Shown piece after piece: positions 18,458 through 25,774 of a stretch of DNA of 43,947 nucleotides; the first letter of the stretch is position 1, and each line of letters opens with the position of its first letter. The notes under the pieces were generated by a model. It saw only the letters and a program-made list of their open reading frames with translations. It was not told the DNA's origin and searched no databases. The DNA is from a virus, in the IMG/VR virus record IMGVR_UViG_3300011115_000939, positions 1-43,947 of that record; one strand, given 5' to 3'. The position numbers and the translations under genes are program-made.

Positions 18458-19111
18458 ATGAGAAACATTATCCTCTTATTGCTTTTATCAACCTTATTAA
18501 GCTGTGGTAGTTCTGAAACAAAAATTGAAGATGTGGTTTCAGATACAACAAGAACCCCAATTGAAAAAGAAGTTGTATATCCAGATTCAATTCAAAATAA
18601 GGTTATTGGTGAAATTAAGTTTGGAATGCCTGAAAAAGACGCCAAGAAAGCAATTGAAAAGTTTGAAAAACAATCTGAACGAATTATAGATAAAAATGAC
18701 GGGTTTGCTAAAAATTTCATTGGTAATTTTGGATATATAACTATTTACCCTCAATTTCATAATAAGAAACTCTATCAAATAATGATAAGGGGTAATTTTA
18801 TAAAATGGGAAGATTATAAAACTAAATTGCCAGAAGAACTGAGTAACATAAAAACAGTACTACAAAATAGCTTAGGTGACCCTATGAAAATAAATTCTAT
18901 ACCTGATTTTTCTGAAACAGAAAGAGGTAAGTCATATCTAGTTTATGGATGGTTGTTAGGCAATAAAAAAGTTACTGTATATATTGAGTCTGAAAATTCA
19001 GACTACTATATAAGCGTTTATATATCTAGAACTGATATAGAAAGTATTGTTGAGGAAGATAATCAACGAACAAAAGACAGTATAGCAAATGCAGCAAAGA
19101 AAGTTTTTTAA
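18458..19111 (+). CDS. lipoprotein of unknown function (moron candidate)
   Basis: The 217-residue product has a lipoprotein signal: MRN, a leucine-rich core and LLSC with the lipidated Cys at residue 16. The mature part has no recognised domain; it contains IGEIKFGMPEKDAKKAIEKF, similar in shape to small periplasmic domains where FGM starts a helix. It is more AT-rich than the tape measure gene. It interrupts the tail operon between the tape measure and the baseplate-like gene, which is driven by its own promoter. Phage lipoproteins in such places can exclude superinfecting phages; that is only inference here. Confidence 0.6.
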   Translation: MRNIILLLLLSTLLSCGSSETKIEDVVSDTTRTPIEKEVVYPDSIQNKVIGEIKFGMPEKDAKKAIEKFEKQSERIIDKNDGFAKNFIGNFGYITIYPQFHNKKLYQIMIRGNFIKWEDYKTKLPEELSNIKTVLQNSLGDPMKINSIPDFSETERGKSYLVYGWLLGNKKVTVYIESENSDYYISVYISRTDIESIVEEDNQRTKDSIANAAKKVF

Positions 19112-19114
19112 AAT

Positions 19115-19150
19115 TGTCCTTTAATACCAACTAGCATAGTGCAATCTTAG
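19115..19150 (+). promoter_or_regulatory. phage late promoter 5 (baseplate-like gene)
   Basis: TGTCCTTT at 19115-19122, 20-base spacer, then AATCTTAG at 19143-19150. The start codon at 19155 is exactly 40 bases from the motif. A perfect CATAGTGC/GCACTATG inverted repeat (19135-19157) spans the -7 box and the start codon. Confidence 0.72.
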
Positions 19151-19154
19151 CACT

Positions 19155-21068
19155 ATGATTAATCAATTGCAGATTTATGTATATGGTCCTCAGGAAGAGG
19201 GCTTTCTTGAGTTACCCATAGGTACCATACTTAATTTGGAAGAAATGGCAGACGCCTTTGATGATAATTTCAGCATAGGCGTCTTTTCTTTGCCCATTAC
19301 TGTAGCTTGGACTCCTACCAACAGGCGTTTACTTGGCTTTGCCGAAACCATCCAAAACAATAATGAGAAAGCATTTTACTTTAAATGCCATATTTATAAT
19401 GACGGCTTTCCCGAAATGATGAATGCTAAAATGCTTTTATTGGAAAAAGTAGGCAACTTTAAATACACAAAAGGTTCATTTAGCTTTTCTATATCTGGTA
19501 CTAAGGGTTTATTTGGTTCTCTCATCCAAAACAAAAAACTAAAAGACCTGGTACTTAGTGGACCAATAACCTACACTACAGAAAGCCGTGTATTTGCTAC
19601 CGAAGTAATGAAAGGATCATTCCCACAATATCCATTCTTGAAGTTTGCACCCGTAGCCATAGAAAACTATTTTGATACCAACCGTCCAGACTATGACAAC
19701 GTGAATGATTTTCTTTTCAAGGACACTGTAAATAACATAGTGGTAACCGGGAGCACTGCCAACGCTTGGAGCTTTGGTCGCCCTACGGCTCACTACGATG
19801 GTAGCACTATTGTTTTAACCTCCACGCTTACATCGCCCGGAGATAATTACCCACTATATCGCCATAGCGATGTAAGGACAGTGCCATTTTTTAGCCTGAA
19901 ATATGTTTTTAAAAAGGTTTTCGAAGAGCATGGTTATACTGTTTCTGGTGCATTTGTTGACGATGCCGCATGGGACGACTTGGTGCTTTTCAATAATTGC
20001 GCATTGGAAAATTACGCAACCCCATACATAGACAGAAACCGAACAATAATACCGGGCAATCATGTACCACCAGACATGTACATATTTGGTTTTCTGCAAG
20101 GCATATTTAGCTTGTTTAAAATATACCCTGTATTCGACCAAACAAATAATGTGAAGCTATACTACAAGGTAAATGACTTTGTAAACAAAAGAGTGTTGCC
20201 ACTTACGGACAAATGCACGGGCGAATTTGATAGTGCCATTAGCGATAGTAATAACTATGATAGTAATAACCCATCAAACAACGCCAATGGCTATAAATTA
20301 GCCTACTCGTGGGATAGTTACGATAGTTACCAAGGAGACAGGATAAAGGATATAACCATCAATAAATATGATGGCACTACGTGGGTGGGTGACAAACAAT
20401 TAGCGGCTACTGTAGCCACCATTGCCGCCTTACAAACACTCACCATCACACTTACCACAGACACCCTTGTACTTGTAGAAGCCGAAAACATGTTCTACCT
20501 ATGTGCCAATGCTACCACTATCCCTACCAAGTGGGATTGCTGGGCAGAAAACCTATCGGCATACACAAAGGGTACAGGCGCAAAGAGTATTGAAATTCCT
20601 ATTAGCACGCTTTGTACTTATGTAAAAAACAATACGCTTACTGCACTAATAGAAAAACAATTGTATTGTGGATGCCGACAGCTAGGTAGCTACAAGAATA
20701 AGCTAGGAGTACAAGTGGTAAACCCTTTTGGGTTGCGTGTTTTTTTTATAAGCAAACAACTAGTAGGTGGAGTAGATATTCCTGTAAGTACAAATTTTAA
20801 CAGGGTAGCTAGTGGAGTAAAAATTTACCCTTACAACCTTGGGTGGCGTGGTAGTGATGGACTAGCAGAAAACTTTCACGGTAAATGGGAGGAAATGCAA
20901 ATACAAATTGAGATTTTGAAAACTGATATTAGGGCAGATACCAAAGTAATAACCGAAATGGATGCCAGTAATATCTATGAGATTAATGGTATCCAGTTTT
21001 TGCCATATAAGAGAGAAAGGCAGATACCATGCAAAGTGCCTGTGACGCAATATCTTATTCCTATATAG
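19155..21068 (+). CDS. distal tail / baseplate-like protein
   Basis: The 637-residue protein starts with a beta-rich domain containing FLELPIGTILNLEEM and then FSLPITVAWTPTNRRLLGF, the 'native-state phage tail' pattern seen in siphophage distal-tail and baseplate hub proteins of Bacteroidota phages. The middle has repeated aromatic strands and a YDSNNPSNNANGY low-complexity stretch. No hydrolase motif is seen. As the last gene of late region I, after the tape measure, it fits the distal tail or hub role. It may carry receptor-binding loops. Confidence 0.6.
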   Translation: MINQLQIYVYGPQEEGFLELPIGTILNLEEMADAFDDNFSIGVFSLPITVAWTPTNRRLLGFAETIQNNNEKAFYFKCHIYNDGFPEMMNAKMLLLEKVGNFKYTKGSFSFSISGTKGLFGSLIQNKKLKDLVLSGPITYTTESRVFATEVMKGSFPQYPFLKFAPVAIENYFDTNRPDYDNVNDFLFKDTVNNIVVTGSTANAWSFGRPTAHYDGSTIVLTSTLTSPGDNYPLYRHSDVRTVPFFSLKYVFKKVFEEHGYTVSGAFVDDAAWDDLVLFNNCALENYATPYIDRNRTIIPGNHVPPDMYIFGFLQGIFSLFKIYPVFDQTNNVKLYYKVNDFVNKRVLPLTDKCTGEFDSAISDSNNYDSNNPSNNANGYKLAYSWDSYDSYQGDRIKDITINKYDGTTWVGDKQLAATVATIAALQTLTITLTTDTLVLVEAENMFYLCANATTIPTKWDCWAENLSAYTKGTGAKSIEIPISTLCTYVKNNTLTALIEKQLYCGCRQLGSYKNKLGVQVVNPFGLRVFFISKQLVGGVDIPVSTNFNRVASGVKIYPYNLGWRGSDGLAENFHGKWEEMQIQIEILKTDIRADTKVITEMDASNIYEINGIQFLPYKRERQIPCKVPVTQYLIPI

Positions 21069-21244
21069 TATTGGGTTATATTGCACTATTCGTTCACGTC
21101 CAATTTAACTAGTATGAAAAGTATTATCCATTTCATCCGTGCAGAAGTACTATACCCACATGCCTTTTATTATCGAAGTTGATAGATTATTCCTTCAAGA
21201 GTAGTCAATTTTTAGCTGCACTATTTTAGTGTGGTGGGGCTTTG
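21069..21244. other. intergenic junction between tail operon and repressor
   Basis: The stretch separates convergent units. It holds a short hairpin CACTA-TTT-TAGTG and a possible 22-codon open frame (21114-21182, ATG to TGA) that I cannot support as a gene. No T-rich terminator and no late motif are seen. Confidence 0.4.
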
Positions 21245-21637
21245 CTATGCGGAGATGGCTTTACTTTTATTATTGTCGGATGCATCTTTCAGTAATTCCT
21301 TCAGTAGCTTCACTTGCCCCTTTAGCTCGCTTATCTCCTTATCCTTCAACAGGCAGTCAGCACAAACAGGAAACTTAATTGATGCCTCCGCATACTTCTC
21401 TCTACGTTCCCTTTCTATTTCTTTCTCCGCTTTATCAATGTCAGCTCCGTAAGCTTCGTAGAATTTCTCTAGGAATTTGCTAGATGGCATTTTCTTGCCA
21501 TTGATCCATGAACTTACATTTCCTGTATCGTAAGATAACTTTTCACAAAGTTCTTTAGTTGGAAATCTAAAATTAAGCTTCTTTAAATCCTCTGAAAAAC
21601 GTATCCATCTGGGGCTATCAGTGATAGGAACTTTCAT
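21245..21637 (-). CDS. putative phage repressor (helix-turn-helix, coiled-coil tail)
   Basis: The 130-residue protein (start ATG at 21637; upstream in-frame codons run into the operator region and are not used) has a helix-turn-helix at about residues 15-60 (ELCEKLSYDTGNVSSWINGK). A charged coiled-coil (KDKEISELKGQVKLLKELL) with a CADC motif follows. No S24 peptidase domain is present, so induction by RecA-stimulated self-cleavage is not expected. It is the only clearly supported - strand gene in the window, divergent from the Cro-like gene, as in lambda-type switches. It probably maintains lysogeny. Confidence 0.75.
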   Translation of the reverse strand: MKVPITDSPRWIRFSEDLKKLNFRFPTKELCEKLSYDTGNVSSWINGKKMPSSKFLEKFYEAYGADIDKAEKEIERERREKYAEASIKFPVCADCLLKDKEISELKGQVKLLKELLKDASDNNKSKAISA

Positions 21638-21660
21638 AAAAAAATATTTTTTTTGAAAAA

Positions 21661-21761
21661 AAGTACAACTATTGTACAACTTATTTAAAATAACTGTATG
21701 TTTGCTGTACAATTACGATAACATAAACATAATCGTAATTAAAGAAACGAATTTTTGTACA
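21661..21761 (+). promoter_or_regulatory. lysogeny switch operators and rightward early promoter
   Basis: Three copies of the palindrome TGTACA lie at 21673-21678, 21706-21711 and 21756-21761, with near copies (AGTACA at 21662) between repressor and Cro-like genes. A separate inverted repeat, AATTACGAT (21711-21719) with ATCGTAATT (21732-21740), overlaps them. A host-type promoter runs rightward: TTG at 21672-21674, 22 bases, then TATGTTTG at 21697-21704, which matches TAnnTTTG exactly. Operators overlap both promoter elements, so the repressor would block early transcription. Which protein binds which site is inference. Confidence 0.6.
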
Positions 21762-21806
21762 GATTATTATACAAATCCTCTACAAAAGTTATATAAAATT
21801 TCTATT

Positions 21807-22004
21807 ATGGTAAAATTGACAAAAAGCGAAAGGAACAAATTAGAGAAAGCAGTCAGGAAAAAACATGGCAATCTGAAAGTAATCAGCGACATGAGTAAAC
21901 TAAGTTACAACACTATTAAAACTGCCTACAGAGGCAATGAAGTATCTGTTGAAACTTACGCTACTATTAAAAATATACTCCCTGAACTAGCATCCCTTAA
22001 CTAA
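21807..22004 (+). CDS. Cro-like helix-turn-helix protein
   Basis: The 65-residue basic protein has a helix-turn-helix spanning SDMSKLSYNTIKTAYRGN (about residues 23-40). ATG at 21807 is preferred because the upstream in-frame extension is AT-rich operator DNA. It is the first gene rightward of the switch, 3 bases before the next gene, and probably antagonises the repressor or acts as excision and replication regulator. Assignment rests on size, position and HTH. Confidence 0.65.
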   Translation: MVKLTKSERNKLEKAVRKKHGNLKVISDMSKLSYNTIKTAYRGNEVSVETYATIKNILPELASLN

Positions 22005-22006
22005 CG

Positions 22007-22432
22007 ATGGATAAGAAACTATTTGTTACACGCTTTGAAAAAGTATTTGATGGCAAACTATTCCCTTTGAATTTTGGAACTGTGCGCTTGCATAGTCCGA
22101 GTGAATATTTTATTGGTGCTAAACACAAAATATTTCTTGCAACTAATGAACTCGGTGAAGCTTCTGTTATTGCAGTTCGTTCATTCGACTTCAATACACT
22201 TCGCGAACCCATCACTTTACTTGATGGCAATCAGTCTGTACAGAGTTATGCTACCACATTCAAGAGATTGAATGAAAGTGAAATTCATGGAGGCATTAAG
22301 GAAAACACAAAGCTTGACCATGTAATATTTCAATGGGATAAAAGAATATTCCCTGTACATGTTAAGCTTCTAAACGAATACTACCAGAATATTCTGGACG
22401 ATGAAAAGTTTGTAGACGTAGAACCCCGATAA
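22007..22432 (+). CDS. hypothetical early protein
   Basis: The 141-residue product is not recognised. It is a mixed alpha/beta soluble protein without signal or membrane segment. It follows the Cro-like gene by two bases, so it is part of the early operon. No motif suggests a function. Confidence 0.6.
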   Translation: MDKKLFVTRFEKVFDGKLFPLNFGTVRLHSPSEYFIGAKHKIFLATNELGEASVIAVRSFDFNTLREPITLLDGNQSVQSYATTFKRLNESEIHGGIKENTKLDHVIFQWDKRIFPVHVKLLNEYYQNILDDEKFVDVEPR

Positions 22433-22460
22433 TTTTTTTCACTATTTAAAATAAAATTTT

Positions 22461-23177
22461 ATGACTGACTTGTTAAGAAGGCTTAAAAAAGCCAATGCAT
22501 CAAGATGCCCACATTATGGACACTTTATTGAAGATTGGACACCAACGGATTGGGCTTGTGCTGTTGCTGGTGAAGTTGGAGAATTATGCAACTTTATTAA
22601 AAAAGCAAAAAGGGGTGATGACATTCTATTAAAGGACATTGCAAAAGAAGCCGCAGACGTTATTATTTATTTAGACATACTTTGTCAAAGATTAGGGATT
22701 GATTTGCATGATGCAATTGTCAGCAAGTTCAATGAGTCATCTGCAAAACTTAAAGTAGATATTACACTTGAGCCAGATAACCCGATTAAGTACTTATATG
22801 AACTTTATGGCAAAGACCATTCTGGTAAAAGAGTTTTTAATAATGTTATCATATTCATAGGTCCAGTTGCGTCAGGGAAAACTTATGCCATTGATAGTTT
22901 TTTTGAGAAATACGCTTTTACCCCAAAAGAAATATATTCAACTTATAGTTGGAATCCTGCTAAACCAATAAAGGCCTCAGCAAGGGTAATTTATATTGAT
23001 GGTATAGTATTACCTCCCTATTTTACGACTATAGTCAATGACTTTCCAAAAGATATATTAGTAGTCGTAGAAGCTCAAGGGACAAAAGCCGATATACCAC
23101 TTGAAATAATTGACCGCTGTACAATAGTTGAATGTAATTATCATAACCCATCAATAAAAACTTATGAAATCATATAA
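22461..23177 (+). CDS. MazG-like pyrophosphohydrolase fused to P-loop domain
   Basis: The 238-residue protein joins two modules. Residues 1-100 carry the MazG all-alpha NTP-PPase signature E38-x-x-E41 and E63-x-x-D66 (EVGEL, KEAADVIIYLD), which binds Mg2+ to hydrolyse (d)NTPs to NMP and pyrophosphate. Residues 125-238 carry a Walker A motif GPVASGKT (134-141) and a hydrophobic strand ending in an acid (VIYIDG near 177), as in small AAA-type or kinase-like P-loop proteins. Phage MazG proteins can alter ppGpp or dNTP pools or sanitise nucleotides. The fusion is not one I recognise. It is in the early operon. Confidence 0.7.
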   Translation: MTDLLRRLKKANASRCPHYGHFIEDWTPTDWACAVAGEVGELCNFIKKAKRGDDILLKDIAKEAADVIIYLDILCQRLGIDLHDAIVSKFNESSAKLKVDITLEPDNPIKYLYELYGKDHSGKRVFNNVIIFIGPVASGKTYAIDSFFEKYAFTPKEIYSTYSWNPAKPIKASARVIYIDGIVLPPYFTTIVNDFPKDILVVVEAQGTKADIPLEIIDRCTIVECNYHNPSIKTYEII

Positions 23178-23325
23178 AAATGGGTTTAATACCCGCTCAT
23201 TTAACAAGCTTATCATTTTGGCTTACAACTGGAGGCTTCAAAGAGGAGGTGTAAGACCAAGAACTTTAGAAGAGCATATTAGAAACATCCACAATTATTG
23301 CAATTACGCTAAACAATTAAACTAG
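23164..23325 (+). CDS. small basic hypothetical protein
   Basis: A 53-residue open frame, Arg/Asn/Lys rich with a helical C-terminal half (RPRTLEEHIRNIHNY). It overlaps the stop of the MazG fusion gene by 14 bases and ends 7 bases before the next ATG, so it fits cleanly into the operon. No domain is recognised. Confidence 0.5.
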   Translation: MKSYKNGFNTRSFNKLIILAYNWRLQRGGVRPRTLEEHIRNIHNYCNYAKQLN

Positions 23326-23332
23326 CCCAATT

Positions 23333-23554
23333 ATGAAAGTATATGTCATTACGGTAGTAGTTAACGCTAAAAGAAGGTATCTGTTGAGTTACGATGTTCG
23401 TTCAGTAGATAACAAGCTGATACCCACTACCAGCACAAGAGAAATAGATGCCATAAAGTTCAAGACGAATGAACAAGCATTAGAGATAAAAGATAAGATT
23501 CTAAATCACTACAATTTAGAATACAAGATAGAGCCACTGGAAATAGAGGGATAA
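23333..23554 (+). CDS. small hypothetical protein
   Basis: The 73-residue protein is a short alpha/beta product (VYVITVVVNAKRRYLLSYDV then a helical C-terminus). It is the last gene before the noncoding RNA region, followed by a hairpin. No function can be inferred. Confidence 0.5.
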   Translation: MKVYVITVVVNAKRRYLLSYDVRSVDNKLIPTTSTREIDAIKFKTNEQALEIKDKILNHYNLEYKIEPLEIEG

Positions 23555-23586
23555 AGAGTTTTGTTTTTTTAAGGGGATTAATTATC

Positions 23587-23608
23587 GGCGGCTATTTCTA
23601 TAGCTGCC
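23587..23608 (+). terminator. hairpin after early operon 1
   Basis: GGCGGCTAT (23587-23595) pairs with ATAGCTGCC (23600-23608) around a TTCT tetraloop, with one G-T wobble. An interrupted T-run (ACTTTTAAAGCTTTT) follows. It probably weakens or ends the early transcript before the RNA cluster. Confidence 0.5.
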
Positions 23609-23645
23609 ACTTTTAAAGCTTTTACTCACAATTAAATATACGATT

Positions 23646-23741
23646 ATGCTTGCCACTGTGATTATTGTAGCCCTTTTGGTAGCCGATATGATTATCTATT
23701 CGAGCGCAATTGAGGTCAATACAGAAGAAAAAGAATTTTAA
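23646..23741 (+). CDS. 31-residue putative membrane peptide
   Basis: Open frame MLATVIIVALLVADMIIYSS followed by an acidic tail ending EEKEF. One transmembrane helix is predicted. There is no ribosome-binding site, as is usual here. A similar 36-residue membrane peptide lies at 26078. It could be a real small protein or chance. Confidence 0.35.
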   Translation: MLATVIIVALLVADMIIYSSAIEVNTEEKEF

Positions 23742-23809
23742 ACTAGGTTTTCAAGGACAATTACGTACGGAAGGGGTTTCTAATACTTACAATTTTTAAA
23801 AAAAATTAA

Positions 23810-23973
23810 GGCTTAGTGGCGAAATTGGTAAACGCTAGCCCACTAGATTGGGTGACATAGCGGAGAGTTCAATTCTCTCGCAAGAGTGAAGGGGAGCATA
23901 CTAGGAAGCTCGCATACTTCGAGTTTGTTCGTGGAATACGACTATGATGCAGGTTCGACTCCTGCCTAATCCA
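23810..23973 (+). ncRNA. tRNA-like RNA with extra T-arm hairpin
   Basis: The 5' end GGCTTAG (23810-23816), TG and a perfect D-arm GCG...CGC with GG in the loop (23819-23835) closely match bacterial tRNA-Leu. The 3' end has T-arm GCAGG-TTCGACT-CCTGC (23949-23965), then CTAATCC (23966-23972) pairing with GGCTTAG at six of seven positions, then A. Between them lies a GCCCA/TGGGT hairpin with loop CTAGAT, another T-arm-like hairpin GAGAG-TTCAATT-CTCTC (23863-23879), and about 70 more bases. No complete conventional tRNA fits. It could be a tRNA with an insertion, a degenerate tandem pair, or a tRNA mimic. Confidence 0.5.
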
Positions 23974-24109
23974 CACATTCTCCCTTCAATATGTGAGAAG
24001 CTTTAAAGAATGAAACCCTCTTCGTAGGATGGTTTTAGCGGCGACAAGAACGGAAAGACGTAAAGCCATAGCAGAGGGCGAATACTCTGCTAACTTTTAA
24101 AACTCGCAA
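23974..24109 (+). ncRNA. structured primase leader RNA
   Basis: CCCTCT (24016-24021) pairs with AGAGGG (24073-24078), and inside it ATGGTTTTA (24029-24037) pairs with TAAAGCCAT (24061-24069; one G-T) around a 23-base loop. The same AGAG bases also form GCAGAG (24071-24076) with CTCTGC (24085-24090), so the two folds exclude each other. The primase ATG is at 24110. A CACAT/ATGTG stem lies at 23974-23995. No T-run follows, so control would be translational if it exists. No known riboswitch class is recognised. Confidence 0.4.
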
Positions 24110-25171
24110 ATGATTAAGCAAGATTCCATAGAGCAAATAAAAGATACTGCCGACCTCACTGAGCTGATGGGCAGATATACTACCGTAAAGCAAAAGAAAG
24201 CTTGCTGCCCTTTTCATAATGAAAAGTCTCCTAGCCTAGTTATCTATCGCAATACAAACTTTAAATGCTTTGGCTGTGGCAAAAGTGGCGATGCGTTTAC
24301 ACTCATTCAAGACCAGGAGAAACTAAGTTTCTACGAGGCCATCAAGTGGGTTGCCGACTATTATAAAATAACTGTAGAATATGATCAGAATTATGAAAAA
24401 GAATCACAGGAAACAAAAGATTTACGAACAGAAATGTATGCCGTTACTAAGTGGGCGCAGGATAAATACACGACTATGCTCCGAGGATTACCCAGTGATG
24501 CTCAAGCTATACAATATCTCGAAGAGAGAGGCTATAATGAAGAGAAAAGGAATTACTGGGGCCTTGGATTTGCCCCCGATGAATGGAAAACAATCACCAC
24601 CCCCATTATCAATATGGGCAAGTATCAAGCAGCTAATGAAGCTGGGTTGGTTCAAACAAACCAAGGCAATAGTTTCGACTTTATGCGCAATAGAATTACC
24701 ATCCCAATACACGATACCAATGGGTTATTGGTTGGTTTGGCTGGACGCTTATTACCTCCAGTTAATAAGGGTGATGCAAAGTATTTCAATCCCAAAGAGA
24801 GCCTTATATATAATAAGAAAAAAGTACTATACGGCTTATGGCAGGCAACAGCCGCCATAAAAGAACGTGGCTTTGTGTATATATGTGAAGGCTATTTTGA
24901 TGTACAAGCGATGCACGATGCAGGAATGCAAAACAGCATAGGCGTATGTGGTACCGAAATGGACAGCTTACAGATAAAGTTCCTTAAAAGATACACAGAA
25001 CACTTTGTTCTAGCCCTTGATGGCGATAACGCAGGAAACAAAAAGATGATGACGTTGATTGATGAATGTTTAAAACAAGACATCAAACTATCAGTATTAG
25101 ACCTGCCAAACTTAAAAGACCCTGATGAGTACATCAGGTATTTGATTAACGAAGAAAAACTAGTTGTATGA
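24110..25171 (+). CDS. DNA primase, DnaG type, lacking the C-terminal helicase domain
   Basis: The 353-residue primase makes RNA primers for phage DNA replication. An N-terminal CHC2 zinc ribbon is clear (C33, H36, C53, C56 in CCPFH and FKCFGCGKSGD). A RNAP-like core follows, with a TOPRIM domain: EGYFDVQAMHDAG (Glu near 264) and LALDGDNAG (near 303). It is much shorter than E. coli DnaG (581) and stops after TOPRIM, so it lacks the helicase-interaction domain. It overlaps the next gene (ATGA), implying coupling. It works with the AAA+ ATPase and SSB encoded elsewhere. Confidence 0.92.
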   Translation: MIKQDSIEQIKDTADLTELMGRYTTVKQKKACCPFHNEKSPSLVIYRNTNFKCFGCGKSGDAFTLIQDQEKLSFYEAIKWVADYYKITVEYDQNYEKESQETKDLRTEMYAVTKWAQDKYTTMLRGLPSDAQAIQYLEERGYNEEKRNYWGLGFAPDEWKTITTPIINMGKYQAANEAGLVQTNQGNSFDFMRNRITIPIHDTNGLLVGLAGRLLPPVNKGDAKYFNPKESLIYNKKKVLYGLWQATAAIKERGFVYICEGYFDVQAMHDAGMQNSIGVCGTEMDSLQIKFLKRYTEHFVLALDGDNAGNKKMMTLIDECLKQDIKLSVLDLPNLKDPDEYIRYLINEEKLVV

Positions 25172-25479
25172 TTAATCTAACCACTTTCCCTCACTCAGAT
25201 TTAAGACTACTATGGGAATCATTTAAAGAAGGCTACAATAAACAACAACTGATGGCCTTGATGGGCTACGATGAAAAACAGTTTGCAGAAGCTTACCACC
25301 AAGCAAGAAAGGAGTTTGGCAAAGTGATACCAGCCCCAAGACAAAAGCCTTTAGTAGTTCAGTTGAAACATACCCGTAGACCAATACCCATCAATAAAAC
25401 AACATTTAAAAGACCAAAGCACGAAAACAGCGTAAAAAGCCCGTATGGCATAGCTAGACCGGGGATTATTAAACAGTAA
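25168..25479 (+). CDS. hypothetical basic protein coupled to primase
   Basis: The 103-residue protein has a helical N-terminal half (DLRLLWESFKEGYNKQQLMAL...) that may be a small HTH-like fold, and a disordered Lys/Arg/Pro-rich tail. It overlaps the primase stop by 4 bases and therefore is probably co-translated, perhaps as a primase partner. The link is only positional. Confidence 0.55.
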   Translation: MINLTTFPHSDLRLLWESFKEGYNKQQLMALMGYDEKQFAEAYHQARKEFGKVIPAPRQKPLVVQLKHTRRPIPINKTTFKRPKHENSVKSPYGIARPGIIKQ

Positions 25480-25493
25480 AATTTAAACAAATT

Positions 25494-25730
25494 ATGGCAC
25501 AAAAATTCACTATTTCTACTGCTGAAAACAGTGGCGGATTCTTATTTATTGGGAAAAAATTTCAAGTTAACGAAGAGCTTTTTTATTCAATCCTAGAAAA
25601 GACTGTAAAAACAATTTCAGCAGAACAACCAGAAAAATTTGAGGAGTGTTTTGAGACTTGTAAAGAAGCTATCCTTGAAAAAAACCTAACTGTTTTGAAC
25701 ATAAACTTCGAAATAAAAGGTAAGCCTTAG
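25494..25730 (+). CDS. hypothetical small early protein
   Basis: The 78-residue soluble protein is unassigned; it has a short beta-hairpin (GGFLFIGKKFQV) and a helical middle. It stands 14 bases after the previous gene in the early operon. Confidence 0.5.
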   Translation: MAQKFTISTAENSGGFLFIGKKFQVNEELFYSILEKTVKTISAEQPEKFEECFETCKEAILEKNLTVLNINFEIKGKP

Positions 25731-25774
25731 TAAACCCATTTTAATAATCAATAAATATTAAAAAAAACAATTTT

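Noticed and set aside
21114-21182. 22-codon open frame after the baseplate-like gene
   Set aside because: Too short, no supporting signals, and within a convergent intergenic junction.
21672-21806. N-terminal extension of the Cro-like protein
   Set aside because: The extra in-frame codons lie in the operator and promoter region and encode an unlikely Asn/Tyr-rich segment; ATG at 21807 fits better.
23810-24090. tmRNA or group I intron in tRNA
   Set aside because: No tag-coding frame, no conserved tmRNA 5' end, and no group I core sequences are visible; the region is also too short.
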